DNA of 64,000 nucleotides, from assembly GCA_036877525.1 (NCBI GenBank), contig JAZGTH010000140.1:64501-128500 (forward strand), read 5' to 3'. Shown piece after piece: positions 24,580 through 37,600 of this stretch. Made by a program: the position numbers and the translations under genes. Origin of the DNA: Chromobotia macracanthus (taxonomy: Eukaryota > Chordata > Actinopteri > Cypriniformes > Botiidae). The notes below the pieces were generated by a model, which was not told the origin of the DNA, searched no databases, and worked only from the letters and a program-made list of their open reading frames with translations. Position 1 is the first letter of the stretch; each line of letters starts with the position of its first letter.

Positions 24580-24790
24580 TTATACTGTACAGACTGAATA
24601 TTCTTCCCATCTACACTAACCCTACCCCTAACATTACCCATCACAAAACAATTTAGATTTTCTAAAAAGATCATTCTGATTTATAAGCTTTTTTGCATGG
24701 GGACCTAAAATGTCTCCCCAAGGTCAAAATTTACTGGTATCACTATACCTGAGGGGACATTTGGTTCCCATAATGTAGTCCACATATATA
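24580..24790 (+). repeat. Dispersed repeat copy (CCCTAACC...GGGGACATTT type)
   Basis: Order of blocks: CCTACCCCTAACATTACCCA, then ATTTAGATTTTCTAAAAAGA, then GGGGACCTAAAATGTCTCCC, then GAGGGGACATTTGGTTCCCA. The same order in reverse complement occurs at 34510-34720. Partial copies are seen near 32600, 51030 and 54895. I know this as a common intronic/intergenic repeat in teleosts. Confidence 0.6.
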
Positions 24791-25069
24791 ATAGTCCATA
24801 ATACCAGTACACACATACACAGAGCTGAAGGATAGACCCCTGCAGGATCAGGGCAGTTTTCCTTTTTCAACATTGTGTGATGGCAGGTGGTTGAAGATGG
24901 GTATTCATTTTTTTTTTGAGTTTGATAACACTGGAGGGATGATGAGTGTGGACGAATCGCTTGTGTAATACATACAGAATGACTCACGCACAGTCAATGC
25001 TCACCACACTTCTAAGAGACAACCTTCCTTTATTCTCTTCCTTGTGACCCCATACACTAGGACACGCCT

Positions 25070-25230
25070 TCACACTCAGAGGGACATGCCCTCCACAGGG
25101 TGGACACACCCTCACACTCTGAGGGACATGCCCTCCACAGGGTGGACACACCCTCACACTCAGAGGGACATGCCCTCCACAGGGTGGACACACCCTCACA
25201 CTCTGAGGGACATGCCCTCCATATTCAGGA
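25070..25230. repeat. 42-bp minisatellite, about 4 copies
   Basis: Units begin at GGGACATGCC (25081, 25123, 25165, 25207), exactly 42 bp apart. Because 42 is a multiple of three, several frames stay open on both strands and mimic genes with 14-residue repeats. Confidence 0.92.
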
Positions 25231-28200
25231 CACAGTCTCCATACAGTTAACGCATTATGAATGTTTCTCAGCTTTTGTGTGTCTGCACCTCTGCAGATTA
25301 TCAAATCATCTGGGAAAAAGAAGTACCAGTATGGGGGCGTTAACTCCGGTCGGTGACGACCCCTTACACAGCTCAAGCCCCTATAAAGAGATGAATTTCA
25401 CCTGAGGATCTGCTCCCTTCCTCCACACATGTATACACACACACACTGGTGTGACCAATGTCCTTTATTTGATTATTTTGTAGGTGTTTCTGTTAATAAT
25501 TGATATTAACTGGCTCTGTTTTCAGTATCATCTATTGCTCAACTGTTTCCAGGAGCAGCATCATACAGATGTGTGTGTGTGTTTAGAGGATGAATGATTT
25601 GACCATAAAATACACCACAAACACATCCTGCCTTCATCCATAAAGTGTGTGTGTTTAGAGTAGTGTTGCACAATATACTGATACTAGAAAAGTACCCTGC
25701 TGTTATAAACGGTATTATTTCACATTTAATTATTACTGATAGAATGACAGTATTTTAATGAGCCTTATTTTCTGTTTTGTGTCACAGCAGGGTGTGTGTG
25801 TCAAACTTTCCAAGCACAGTTGTAAACATCGTGAGTTGTGGACACACACACAGTGCACACACACAGAGCAGTGGGCAGCACCGCACACCTCAGATGTTTC
25901 CTGCATTGGGAATTGAAACAGTGACCTTCTGGTTACAAGTCTGACTCTCTAACCAGCAGGTCACAACTGCCCCCTAAAGGACTATGTTTAATGTTTAGTC
26001 TTTCATGTGTGTTTTTATGCCTCAGTTTCTGTGATTTGTTTTTTTTTTTTTTTTGCTATTGTAAATATGTCACTAGTGTGACTTACAGTTTTTGCTAAAA
26101 CTGCAAGAGAGTGACCTCATTTAAAGCATCAGTTCTAAAATGATAAATTTGCTGCTTTGCATCATAGTTAGAGTTGCATTATTTCTACTGTTACTGCTAA
26201 TTTGTTTAAAATATAATAAACAAATTATATGTTGTCCTCCTTAACAAGTTATAAAAATGTGTTTTTAAAGCAAACTGTTACTGTGATGGTTAGTAAAAAT
26301 GTTAGCAGTAATAAAACAAATCTTCCAGAAGACACTGCAAAGAAAATCTTCTGATGTGACTTTAGTAACTGTAAAGTTATAAATATCAACACGTTCCATT
26401 AATATCTGACAAACTACAAAGTGTCCAAATACAACATTTTAAATTAAACCAAATGTTATTTAAATGTCTTTTTGTTACGCTTTTCATTTCATCTATGCCA
26501 CTGATATTTTGTAATCCAGTGCAGTGACATTCATGTGACGTGTTTAGATACTTTGTGAATCACTGTAGACACACATTACACATTAATAAACTTTCAGACA
26601 CTGATTCTGGCAAAGTTGTTAAATAAAACTATTCTGTGGTTTGGCCTCAGTTATAAACTTACAGATTCTAAATGAACAGAACATTTTTTGGGATGGACAA
26701 AGAATTCAAATGTATTTGGGAAAACCTTTTGTCTCACAGCTGCTTTTATTGGACTTGGCAGTGAAGTAATACTTCTACAAGGTTGGTTTAGGTTAAACTC
26801 TTACAATCGGAACAACTGGAACGTTATCGAGTCTATTGTTAAGAACCAGGAATACCTGCAAAGACGCCAAAACTTGAAAGGAACGTGGTATGAAATGATT
26901 GAATGTCATCACACATTTAATGTTTCCAAATGAGAATTCGAAAGGTTGTTTTTCACTGTTGCTGTGTAATTTCTGAAACCAGTAGATGGAGAAACAGGAA
27001 ATGAAAGTGTGAAATATAACTGATCTACTGATATGTTGAGTTATGCTGGATTGGAGTTTATATCTTTGGTTATTTGGTAGATTTCATGTTGAAATGTTAC
27101 AATTAAAACTAACAAAAAACAGATGGACAAAAAATATTTAATACATATTTCAAGTATTAATGGTAAAATTTGGTGTTTAGCTGTGCCTGAGTAAATCAGT
27201 TTCTGTTGAACAGGCAGTTTTTATCCAAACCACATTCACATAACAGTTAGTTACATGTATGAGCGGACAACCTGCTGAAAGATTAAAAAATACAAAAAAG
27301 ATACAAACACAAAAAATCCCAACAAGCAAGGAAATACTGTCAGAAAACAACTCAACAATGTGTATATAAACACATGGGTTATCAACTAAAGAATTAAATG
27401 AACCGTAGATTACAGAACCAAACACACTCCTACAGACCGACCAGCTACACTGACTGTGTGACATACTGTCCTAGAATATGAAGGCAGCAGTTTAGTGAAT
27501 ATAAAGCTTTTATACAGCAGGATCACTGTTTACAAAATAAACACTGTCGCTCAGTAAATGAATCTGACCCTGTAACGCCTTCGGTAATATAAAGACTTGT
27601 TATATGATGAATATAAAATACATTCAAATCTGTGATATGGTTTCTCTTTGATGACCTCTGACTCTGAGGAATTATAGAAAAATATTCTGATTTCAGTCAG
27701 TCTCCTGATTTTCTCTGTTAAGAAAGTTTAAGACTATCAGTCCGAAAGTCAAACATGATGACAGTACAAGATTGGACCAAAAAATTATAAAGGAGTATAA
27801 ATTATAAATGTATAAAGGAGATACAAAGATAAATTCCCTGTATATATGACGGGCATTTAGACAGAGATCATCTTGACAATTTGGTTAAAACTAACTAATG
27901 AAATCATGATTTAGTCCTGAAGAAAAAATCATTACATTTCATCCTCACTGCATAAAAAAAAAAAAAATCAATCAATTTACGATACAAATATCTGCCTTGA
28001 CTGAAGTTCAACGCCAGCTGTGAACACCAAACCCAGAGCAGCATCATAAACACTAAAACATGACGGATTCAATAGGCCTCATTCCACACAATACAAATTC
28101 TGTACTTACAAAAACAATGCAGAGAATCCAGCGTTCAGACCCTGAACTCCAAAACACTGCACTGAAACAAACCGAACTCAATGTAGCTTGCAAAAAAATA

Positions 28201-28674
28201 CTCCTTATTTGTTATTTCTAAGCGAAAATATACCACAGATATCTGCATATGTCACTTGTCGTCCTGTAGCGACTGTAACTGTAATTTACTGTAACACTAC
28301 AGAAGTGCTTAAGCTGAAAACATCAGTCATGGCTGTAGTGTTCATATGCAGGAGATCTGCAATTAGAGGAAAGAGGAAATTAATACATATTTATTATTTC
28401 TGCATAAACTTTCACCCATTTTTTAAATTTATATGAATAAATCTTTGAAATTAAACTTTTCAGGCATTTATCTGTCAAAGCAGATTTTTTGAACATTTGA
28501 ATAAATGAATATGAAATATGAAATGAATATTAAACTTTCAAGTTCATGAGATTTCCATTTAAATCTCCAAAGTTCAGTACAAAAGTATTGAAGGAAATTG
28601 AAAGTTGTTGTTCTCCAACTTCCAGCAATGAGTTTCATCTGTTAGTCTCTTCCTTACAAACCTACGAGTGTGTG

Positions 28675-31600
28675 TTACTCAGATGACAGATTCAGGCTCT
28701 TCTCTTGGCAATCTGCATCATCCTGCATGCTGCTCTTGTGTTCCAGCATCCTCTCGGCTGTGTCTGCATCTGCAGCTGCATTTTTGCTCCTCGTCTTGGC
28801 TTCCACCCACGGGATCAGACACAGCACAGCCCCTCCGATGATGGGAGGGATTCCTGCCAGATAAAAGGCCATGTCGTAACTTCCCAAACGGTCCCTGAAG
28901 AATCCTGCAACACCAGTGAAGACAGACAGTGAGATTAAACCAGAAAAAGTTTCACAATCCCTCAGGGATCAAACAGCGACATGAGCTGCAGATTCTGGGT
29001 GGAACTGCACTGGACAAATTTGTCCAGTTACTGTTTGTATTAAAGCTGCAATCTGTAACTTTTTTAGCTAAAATCAGTTACTGAGCAAGTACATAACAGA
29101 TCAGTGTTCACAACTGTCTCCTTATCTCACCCCAATTCACAACCGTAAGTTTATAATAACGATTTATAATTTGAGCTGCTGGGTCAGATTTCATGAGAAA
29201 TGTCAGTTTGATTTCAACATATGTAAATATTAGCACGTAAAGAAACCGGCAAATTTATGTTTCAAACAAAGATAGAGAGGCAATAGAGAGGCTAACGTTA
29301 CGGTAGACAGGCAAACGTTTGGGATTGCAGCTTTAATTAGTATATAAAATGAAAGTACAGACTTCACAAGGTGAACACGATCAGCTCTGGTGAAGTGATG
29401 CAGTACTCAGTACTTTCAGATGACTGAAATAAAGCAGGACTTCAGAAGCAAGTGAGCAGTACCTGCGATCGGAGGCCCTACAGTCATAGGGATGGACATC
29501 ATGCCCAGCAGGAAGCCGATGGCCTGGGACACATTTTGGGATCCGACCACCTCGAAGGCAATTGGAGCCATAATACAGATAAAACATCCATCGAACAAAC
29601 CCATGAGCAGACAGACGGCGATCAGCCCTCCAAAAACATGACACAGAGGAATCATCATAGACATCAGCCCGATGACCAGGAATGAAGAGACCTGGATGAT
29701 CCACAATGAGAGATTCAACACAGACACACTCACACTGATCAGCTTGTGTACTCTGCACAGAGTCTCACTTCAATATATATTCTGTTGTTTTGATTAGATA
29801 GTCACCAGCTCCCCGGACGAACATAAGTACACACATCACATCATTAGTAATACAGAATGTTATAAAAGACATGCAACACCGTTCAAACAGTGTAACCAAA
29901 GTAACATTATTGACTGTATTAATAACACATGTTGACTTGTAGGAGTTCAGTTTATCATCTGTGTAGTATTTAGTGTGGTGTAGTGTGTTGTGTAATGTGT
30001 AGTGTGTACTGTAATGTGTAGCAGTTTTGTAACAGTATGAGACTTTCACGTTATGATAATCGTCTCAGAAAACACAGTGCACAGTACACACACAGTACAT
30101 GATATTAAACAAAAATTTTAATCAGTAACAATGAAGTTAGTTTTTGACTGACCCTTCAGTCAATTCTTTCATTTTAAAGAATATTATTACTGCTGTTATT
30201 GTTATAACTTTGAAGTATTCTATTGTACAATAAAATATTTTTTTAGTTTCAAATAAAATAGAACTTTTATTTAGATGGGTTGTCAGAGTGCATTTGACAA
30301 TCTCAAATAAAACAAATTGAAATGTTTATTTAAGGTTTTTTCCTCAGAGCAGCTCTGGTGACACTCGTGTGTTTATGGAGATGCTGAAAACATTACTTCA
30401 GTCTGCAGTACATAAAGCATTCAGAGACATGCAGAAACAAGCAGATGTTATATTTACATCCATTTGCGCTTTAATATTCACACACATATCTACTTCTGAT
30501 TTTCACATTCATGTTCACAACTGTACCATTGTGTCCCTCTGGATCACAGAAATCATACGGCCTGCATCATAACCATGATGATGTTTTTGGGCGGGGGATG
30601 GAGATTAGAAACAGCTTCTGTCTCTGTTGTTTTCTCCACAACAGAGTGTCTATGTGTACACTGCATTGCAAGTTTATAGTGTAAGCAGCCAAGTGGAAAG
30701 AAACTGCATATATGCAAGTGAGATTTTTTTTTAAAATTTTTTAGCCGTATATATGCGAATGTTTATGGTATAATAACCATGCACATTAAAACCACGATAC
30801 ACCATCATACCGGTGTACCATTACAACCATAGTGTGTAATGTAATGTAGTGTGGTGTGTAGTGTAAGGTGTACAGTAGTGTAGTTGTAGTGTAGCGTGTA
30901 AAGTACTAGTGTGTAGTGTAGTGTATTGTATTGTACAGTGAACCCAGGCAGTACCTTACCTGTAGAAAAACTTTGTTGACTCCTGGCACATAATCCGCTA
31001 CTCTGCCGAAGATCAGACGACCCACTCCAGATGTGATGCCAATACAGGTGAGCAGAACCTCCTTATTAGCATCTTCTCCAAACCTCTCCTCTACATGCTT
31101 CATCTGAGAGCACACACACAAATATACACAAGCACACATCACGCACATACACGTACACACACGCAGGTCAGTGATGTACAGTATGTGAAAACCAAAATCT
31201 GTAAAGTGTTTTCATACACCTGTCTGCCATAAATCAGACAGACAGAAAGCCCCACCCAAAGTACACACAATTGGTTGAGCTATTATCACGCAAATGTCTG
31301 GTGCCACTAGTGCTGCATAAATATAACACAGTGTGGATGAGTGAAGAGTCAAAAGATTTTCTGCATCTGCACCACTGCATATCTGTTTAATGATTGGCTG
31401 TTTGTTATAAGGTCCTGCCCATCTCCCAATCAAAGAGAAGAGCGCTTTATGGGAAGAGTGCATGCTGCGCATCCACAATGGGAGTTACACTTTCTGACTA
31501 GCACGTAGCTTGCATTTTGTGCAGATAGATGCTAATGTAGTATTACATTTATATTGTGTATCTAGGATATCTGATTAATCTCATAGAGAACAACCTACTG

Positions 31601-34600
31601 GACAGTCAACAGTCTAGATTCAAAAATGGATATATCACAGAGACCTTCTAGCCTTCTGCCTGTTGTTGAAGTTTTATGGCAGGCAAGAGCCAATTTCATG
31701 TCATCTGTCCTAACTCTTCTTGACCTCTCTGCCAACTTAGAAACCACCAGATCCTGCTGTCAACCTTCTCCAACGTGCGCATCACTGGACCTGCACACAA
31801 CTGGTTTAGCTCATATCTCATAGACAGATCCTTCAAAGTATCACGGACAGGAGAGCAGTCAATGTCACATTAGCTGACAACTGAAATATCTGAAGGATTG
31901 GTTCTTGATCCTCTTCTCAATAAAAGCAGCTTCATTAAAGCACATGGCTTCTTACACCATTGCTACACAGATGACACAAAGCTTTACTTGTCATTCCAGC
32001 CCAATGACCCCACCATCTCCGCGTGGATCTCTGCTTGCCTGTTGGACATCTCAGCATGGATGAAGTAATGACACCTTCAGCTCAACGTCAGTAAGACAGA
32101 ACTCCTGGTAATCCCTGTAAACCCATCATTAGAACACAAATTAGAATTTCACAGTTCAACTTAGATCATCTACCCTTAACACCTCCTCGGCACGCTAGGA
32201 CATTGGGGTGGTATTAGATGACCAGCTGAAATGTACAGCTCCCATCACAACAATCTATGTCATGCAGGTACATGCTGTACAACATCAGGAAACTCAGACC
32301 TTTCCTGTCTGAGCACGCAACGCAGCTCCTAGTCCAAGCATTCGTAATGTCAAGGCTTGACTACTGTAATGTCTTACTGGCTGGCCTATAAGCCAACGCA
32401 ACCAAACCTCTCTAAGAAATTAACCTATTCTGTTCTTTCCTGCTGGAATGAAATATATGATAAACCTACATATCAACATAATCCAGGCTAGAACTCCCTT
32501 GAGCGCCATGAACAGACAAAACCAAAACCAGGCAAATAACATGAAATCAGGCAATACAACTGACACTAAATATCCAACGACTGACACAAAATCTGACAAT
32601 GGACAACTTCCCTTGTGGGGACCACTGGTTAGTCCCGACAATGTTAGTATGTGTGACTTTTACCATCCTTATAGGGACATTTGATTCCCACAATGACAGA
32701 AAAACAAGAGAACACACACACTTAACTGTGACTGAGCTGAATTCTCTATTGAACAAGTTGCTATAATATGAAACTTATAAACAGCTGCAGTGACTGATTT
32801 AAATTACCTAGAACACTTTACTGTAAAATCGGTCGTGCGCTTGTCACGTCAATTAAATTCAAATTAAGAAATGAACTTAATTTAATTAACCCACAGCAAC
32901 TAAGTTTTAATGTCTGAGACAGAAACTCTAACCCAATTAAACTATTTTTGTGACACATTTGTTTAATTTCTCAGCCTGCACAGCCTTAATCTCACATCAT
33001 AACATCACATCTCAACTCAAGTTTTTATGTCTGTGTATATCCATTTTTAGTCAGTACTGATGCAGCTCTTCAGCAGATGTTATGAGAGAAGGTTTAACAT
33101 GTCTGAGGAACATCACATCTACACTGTGTTCCAAATTAATATGCAAATGCAATTTCAATTAAACAAACATTTGATTTTTTCAATTAAAATTTTCAATTGT
33201 GCTGCTTGTCAGTTTGCATCACTGACATCAATCTCAGACAGGTTTGGTAATTAGTTTGCCAGGTGAGCCAAATTTAAGTGAAAATACTTGAGGTTTGTCC
33301 ACATTATTAAGCAAGTCACAGGTTTAATGCAATATGGGGGAAAAGAAAGATCTTTCTGCAGATGAACAGCATGAAAAAGTGCAGTATCTTGCAAAAGTTA
33401 TGAAAACACTATTTCACGAAAAATGAAGAGAGATCATCGTACTGTGAAAAGATTTGTGTGCGATTCAGAGCGCAGATTGGTTCGTTTAGATAAAGGCGTA
33501 TTAAGGAAATTTCTGTAGGGCAAATTCATGGTATTAAGAGAGCAGCTGTGAAAAATCTACTGATGAGCAGCAAACAGGTATTTGAAGCTGCTGGTGCCTC
33601 TGGAGTCCCAAGAACTTCTCGATGCAGGATCCCCCAGAGGATTGCTGCCATGCATAAAGCTGTATTTATACAGCTTTATTAATACAGTATTTACACAGCT
33701 TTATGCCACCCTTAACCAGCCACCCTTAACCAATGCCCACAAGGAGAAACGATTGTAGTGGGCTCAGAAATATATGAGGACTAATTTTCAAACTGTTTTA
33801 TTCACTGATGAATGCCATGCTACACTGGATGGTCCAGATGGATAGAGTTCTGGATGGTTGGTGGATGGCCATGTCCCAACAAGACTGCAACATCAGCAAG
33901 GAGGTGGTGGAGTGATGTTTAGGGCTGGAATCATAGGAAGTGAGTTGGTAGGCCCCTTTAAGGTGCCTAAAGGTGTCAAATGTGTGGAGTTCCTAACTGC
34001 CCATTATACCATTTCCATGGCAGTTTACTTCTAAACTACAGCTCTGGGAGGCAATTCTGGCATCCTCAAAGGAAATACAGACAGAAACTATACATAGACT
34101 TAAAAGTTTAATGGATGAGAGAGTTGTTAAGGTGATATCAAAGAAGGGCTCCTATGTTAATATGTAACTTGATCTGTAAAAATGTTTTTTGACTGAAATA
34201 GCTTTGATTTGAGAAAAATAACCTCCTAATGCAAAAAAAGAAATACAAAAGATTTTTGTTTTCAATCCTTTAGAAACTATTAAGTGTTTTGAAATGCTGT
34301 TTTGCATAATGATTTGGAACACTGCATTTTGCAAAAAGATGCCATTGTCATTATTGGTAATTTTGTTTAATAAAATCCAGATTACAATATAATTGTTGAG
34401 GATTGACAAATCCTATTGACTGCCAGTGATACAGACTTTTTAGGAAAAAATTAACAAAAACAGCAATACATAATAGTTTGGAACACAGTGTACTTCAGCA
34501 GCAGATCTGAAGTGCCCTGAAGATCAGATGTCCCCTCAAGTAATACTAGTAGATTTTGACCTTGTGGAGACATTTAGATCTCTTTAATGAAAATCTAAAA

Positions 34601-37600
34601 TAGCAGAAAGTTTTCTGTGATGGGTAGGTTTAGGGGTAAAGTTATTGAGGGGGGTAGAATATACAGTTTGTACAGTATATAAACCATTACTATCTTGTCA
34701 TATTATCTGTGGAATGTTCCCATAATACATGAAAACTCAATGAGCGTGTCTGTGATCTTCTGGATAACAAAGATCGTAAAAGAATAAATGAGGAACTTTG
34801 ATTTTCAGAAGTGCTCATTTGTGTTTCTTGATGCTGTGGAGCATGAATGCTGACCTCAGCATATTAAGAACCGCGACATCAGGACTACTGCAATTAGAGA
34901 TGCGTGTGTGAGACGATCACAAGACAAGTGATTTCCTCCAGCCGGTGTCTGACAGAGATCTGCTCGCAGACTTCACACCGCTCTGATCTCCACTCTTACT
35001 TTTGAACGGAAGTTATCTCTTTACATGATATTAATAGCCAATCAATATCATGATATTTACATGATATATGTATATGTATATATACACATATATGATGACT
35101 TGTGCAGCATATAAAACAGCGTGTGAAAACAACGCGCTGTGAAAAGAGAAGTACAGACATTACAAAAAAATTATTAAATAACGAAAACAATAAAACGAAG
35201 TATCTACGAGTACATCACATTGGGTCTTACAAATACTTCATGTGAATTCATCCATTACATGAAATAAGGCCCTAATTGAATGAGTGCAAAAACTTGCACA
35301 ACCTGCCACTGCGACATCTGCAGACTGGGAAGCAGCCAGGCAGCGCCACACCCCCAAGTCAGCATGGCGGCAGGAAAACCCAAATACGGTCATAGCAAGT
35401 GGAATCATTACCAAAACAAGCACCTGCTACACACAAAAATAACAAGACTGAAGATGATGTGCTGCTCTCATTCAGAAGCGCTCTCCATCAAGCTTTCCAT
35501 TCAAGTTTTGTCTTTCATACATGTAAATGTTAGCGATAGAAGCGCTGCAACAGCTGGCGGATTACATCACACAAAACACAGCAATCACAAAGCAACACCT
35601 GAACTCACTGTTATTCCTCGTAATTTTAACAGAGCAAACCTTACTTGTGAGCTGCCATAATCTCACAAGCACACCACAATACAGGATTTTTATTACTCTG
35701 TTCCCAGAGCAGCTTTGGGTCTCTCTGATCACTTACTGGTTCATTTTCTCCCAACCTACAGACAGAAGCTAAAACCTACCAAGCATGTATTAAGGACTGT
35801 AAAGAAGAACCAGTGTAAAGAGACCAGGGAAACAGAGCAGTTTACAATAAAACTGAGACAGCTGAGACAGGCCAAAGAAAATGTTTATAAAAGTAGTCTT
35901 GCATAATCAGGCCAAAAATACACTAATAAAGGAGATAAGAGCAGCTAAAAGAAGCTACTCTGAAAAGCTGAAAAACCGGCGTTCAACCAACAACCTTCAT
36001 CCGTGTGGAATGGCCTGTAAGACATCCACTACAGGACACCTTGCACCGTGCAATATAGTCTACATCTCCTGCCACCGTACATATGACATTTCACATATGT
36101 AAATTCCTACATAATAACATCACTTCTACTGCACATTACATTACCTCCTTGCACAGGTGTACATAACATATGTAAATATATACATTTTCAGAATTACCCT
36201 GTACAATGTCTCTTATATTTTAATTATTTATATAATTCTGTACAATTGTCCTTTATATGTTTATATATACACATCTTTTTTAATTCTTTTACTCTGTAAT
36301 GTTATCATTGTATGTTTTAACATTGTTTTTAATGTGTGCACTGGAAGCTTCTGTAACCAAAGAAAATGTCTTGTGTGTACAAGCACACTTGGCAATAAAG
36401 CACTTTTGATTCTGATAACATTAATTATAAAAGTAGTTACTGGTCTGTTAATGTCCCTCTCTTGAGCAGTAACTTTAAAACGATCTTTGTTATTCAAAAG
36501 AATTATTACTAAAACTTTCACTTGCTGATGTGAAATGACACTAAATATGGTACAGAAACAGTTTACTGTACAAGGACCTTATTAACAAACACTGACAGTC
36601 TGACAGTCTGTATTGATTGATTATTGATTTCTGTAATAAAGACCAGCCAGTAATTCACCACAGTGAGGTTGGTGTATATATTTTAATATCAACATAAAAC
36701 AATGTTATTTTCTCTTCTGTTTTCAAATTTGCACTATTATGTTACTTGCATTATGTTAGCATTTATTAGTCTGCGCATGACCTTATCAGTTCAGATTTGA
36801 ACTGGCAGTCAATATTATTCCTCCAGTTTGGAGTCAGGTGGAGAAACCGTGAGTGGCCGAATACTGAAGAGCATTAAAACACAGACTCCATTTGCCCTGA
36901 AGCCCTGAGGAACCTGCTTGTGTTTTGACTTCAGCAGGTCAAGATGATGGTGACATGCTGAGATGAGTGTTTTTCTACCATCAACTTCACCTCAAACCCT
37001 GAGGTTCCTCAACACAGAAACAGACAATGACACCCTGAAAGAAACCAGAAACCATCCATCCACACAAAACAAGCTCAGGGCAGCTGAACCTGGAAAATAC
37101 ACACCTGAGACAACAGAGCTGGGGTTCACACACACACCTCTTCTCCACAGATCCTACAGAAACAGAGCTGAGGTGCACATACAAAACACACATCTCATCT
37201 CCACAGGTCCTACAGAAACAAAGCTGAGGTTCACACACACACATCTCATCTCCACAGGTCAGATGAGCTCTGAAGCTCATAGGGCAAACATCTGTCTATG
37301 CAGGAGTTCAGACTATGCACAGTGTCCAGTGTTGATCCAGCACTGCTGAGATTTCTCAGGTGATGTGAGTTGTGTTTGTTTTACTCAGGATCAACACACC
37401 GCATTCATCATGTCATGTCCTCAAACTTCAGTACCAGTAAATGCTTTGAGATGAACTGTTCTAACTTGTGTATGTATGAAACAATACGAGCAACACATGC
37501 ACACTTTAACTGTTTTAGTTTAACTGACTCCTCACTCATAAGATGATGGAGAATCTCACAAAGGATCCTCTGCTCCTGACAGATCTACACAAACATATCA

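Larger units (their letters stand above)
24171..28674. other. Region between the convergent 3' ends of pcare and slc16a10
   Basis: Contains a dispersed repeat copy (24580-24790) and a 42-bp minisatellite (25070-25230), both listed, and simple tracts (T-run near 26038, A-run near 27955). The slc16a10 3' UTR should occupy the right end; TTTATT at 28390-28395 reads AATAAA on the minus strand and could be its poly(A) signal. The 81-codon frame at 26688-26933 has no recognisable motif and is not called. Confidence 0.5.

Noticed and set aside
25044..25405. Open frames with 14-residue repeats on both strands
   Set aside because: They are produced by a 42-bp minisatellite whose length is a multiple of three; no start context, introns or homology.
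26688..26933. 81-codon frame with a hydrophobic stretch
   Set aside because: No recognisable motif, no splice partners and no conservation evidence. The length is within chance in AT-rich DNA.
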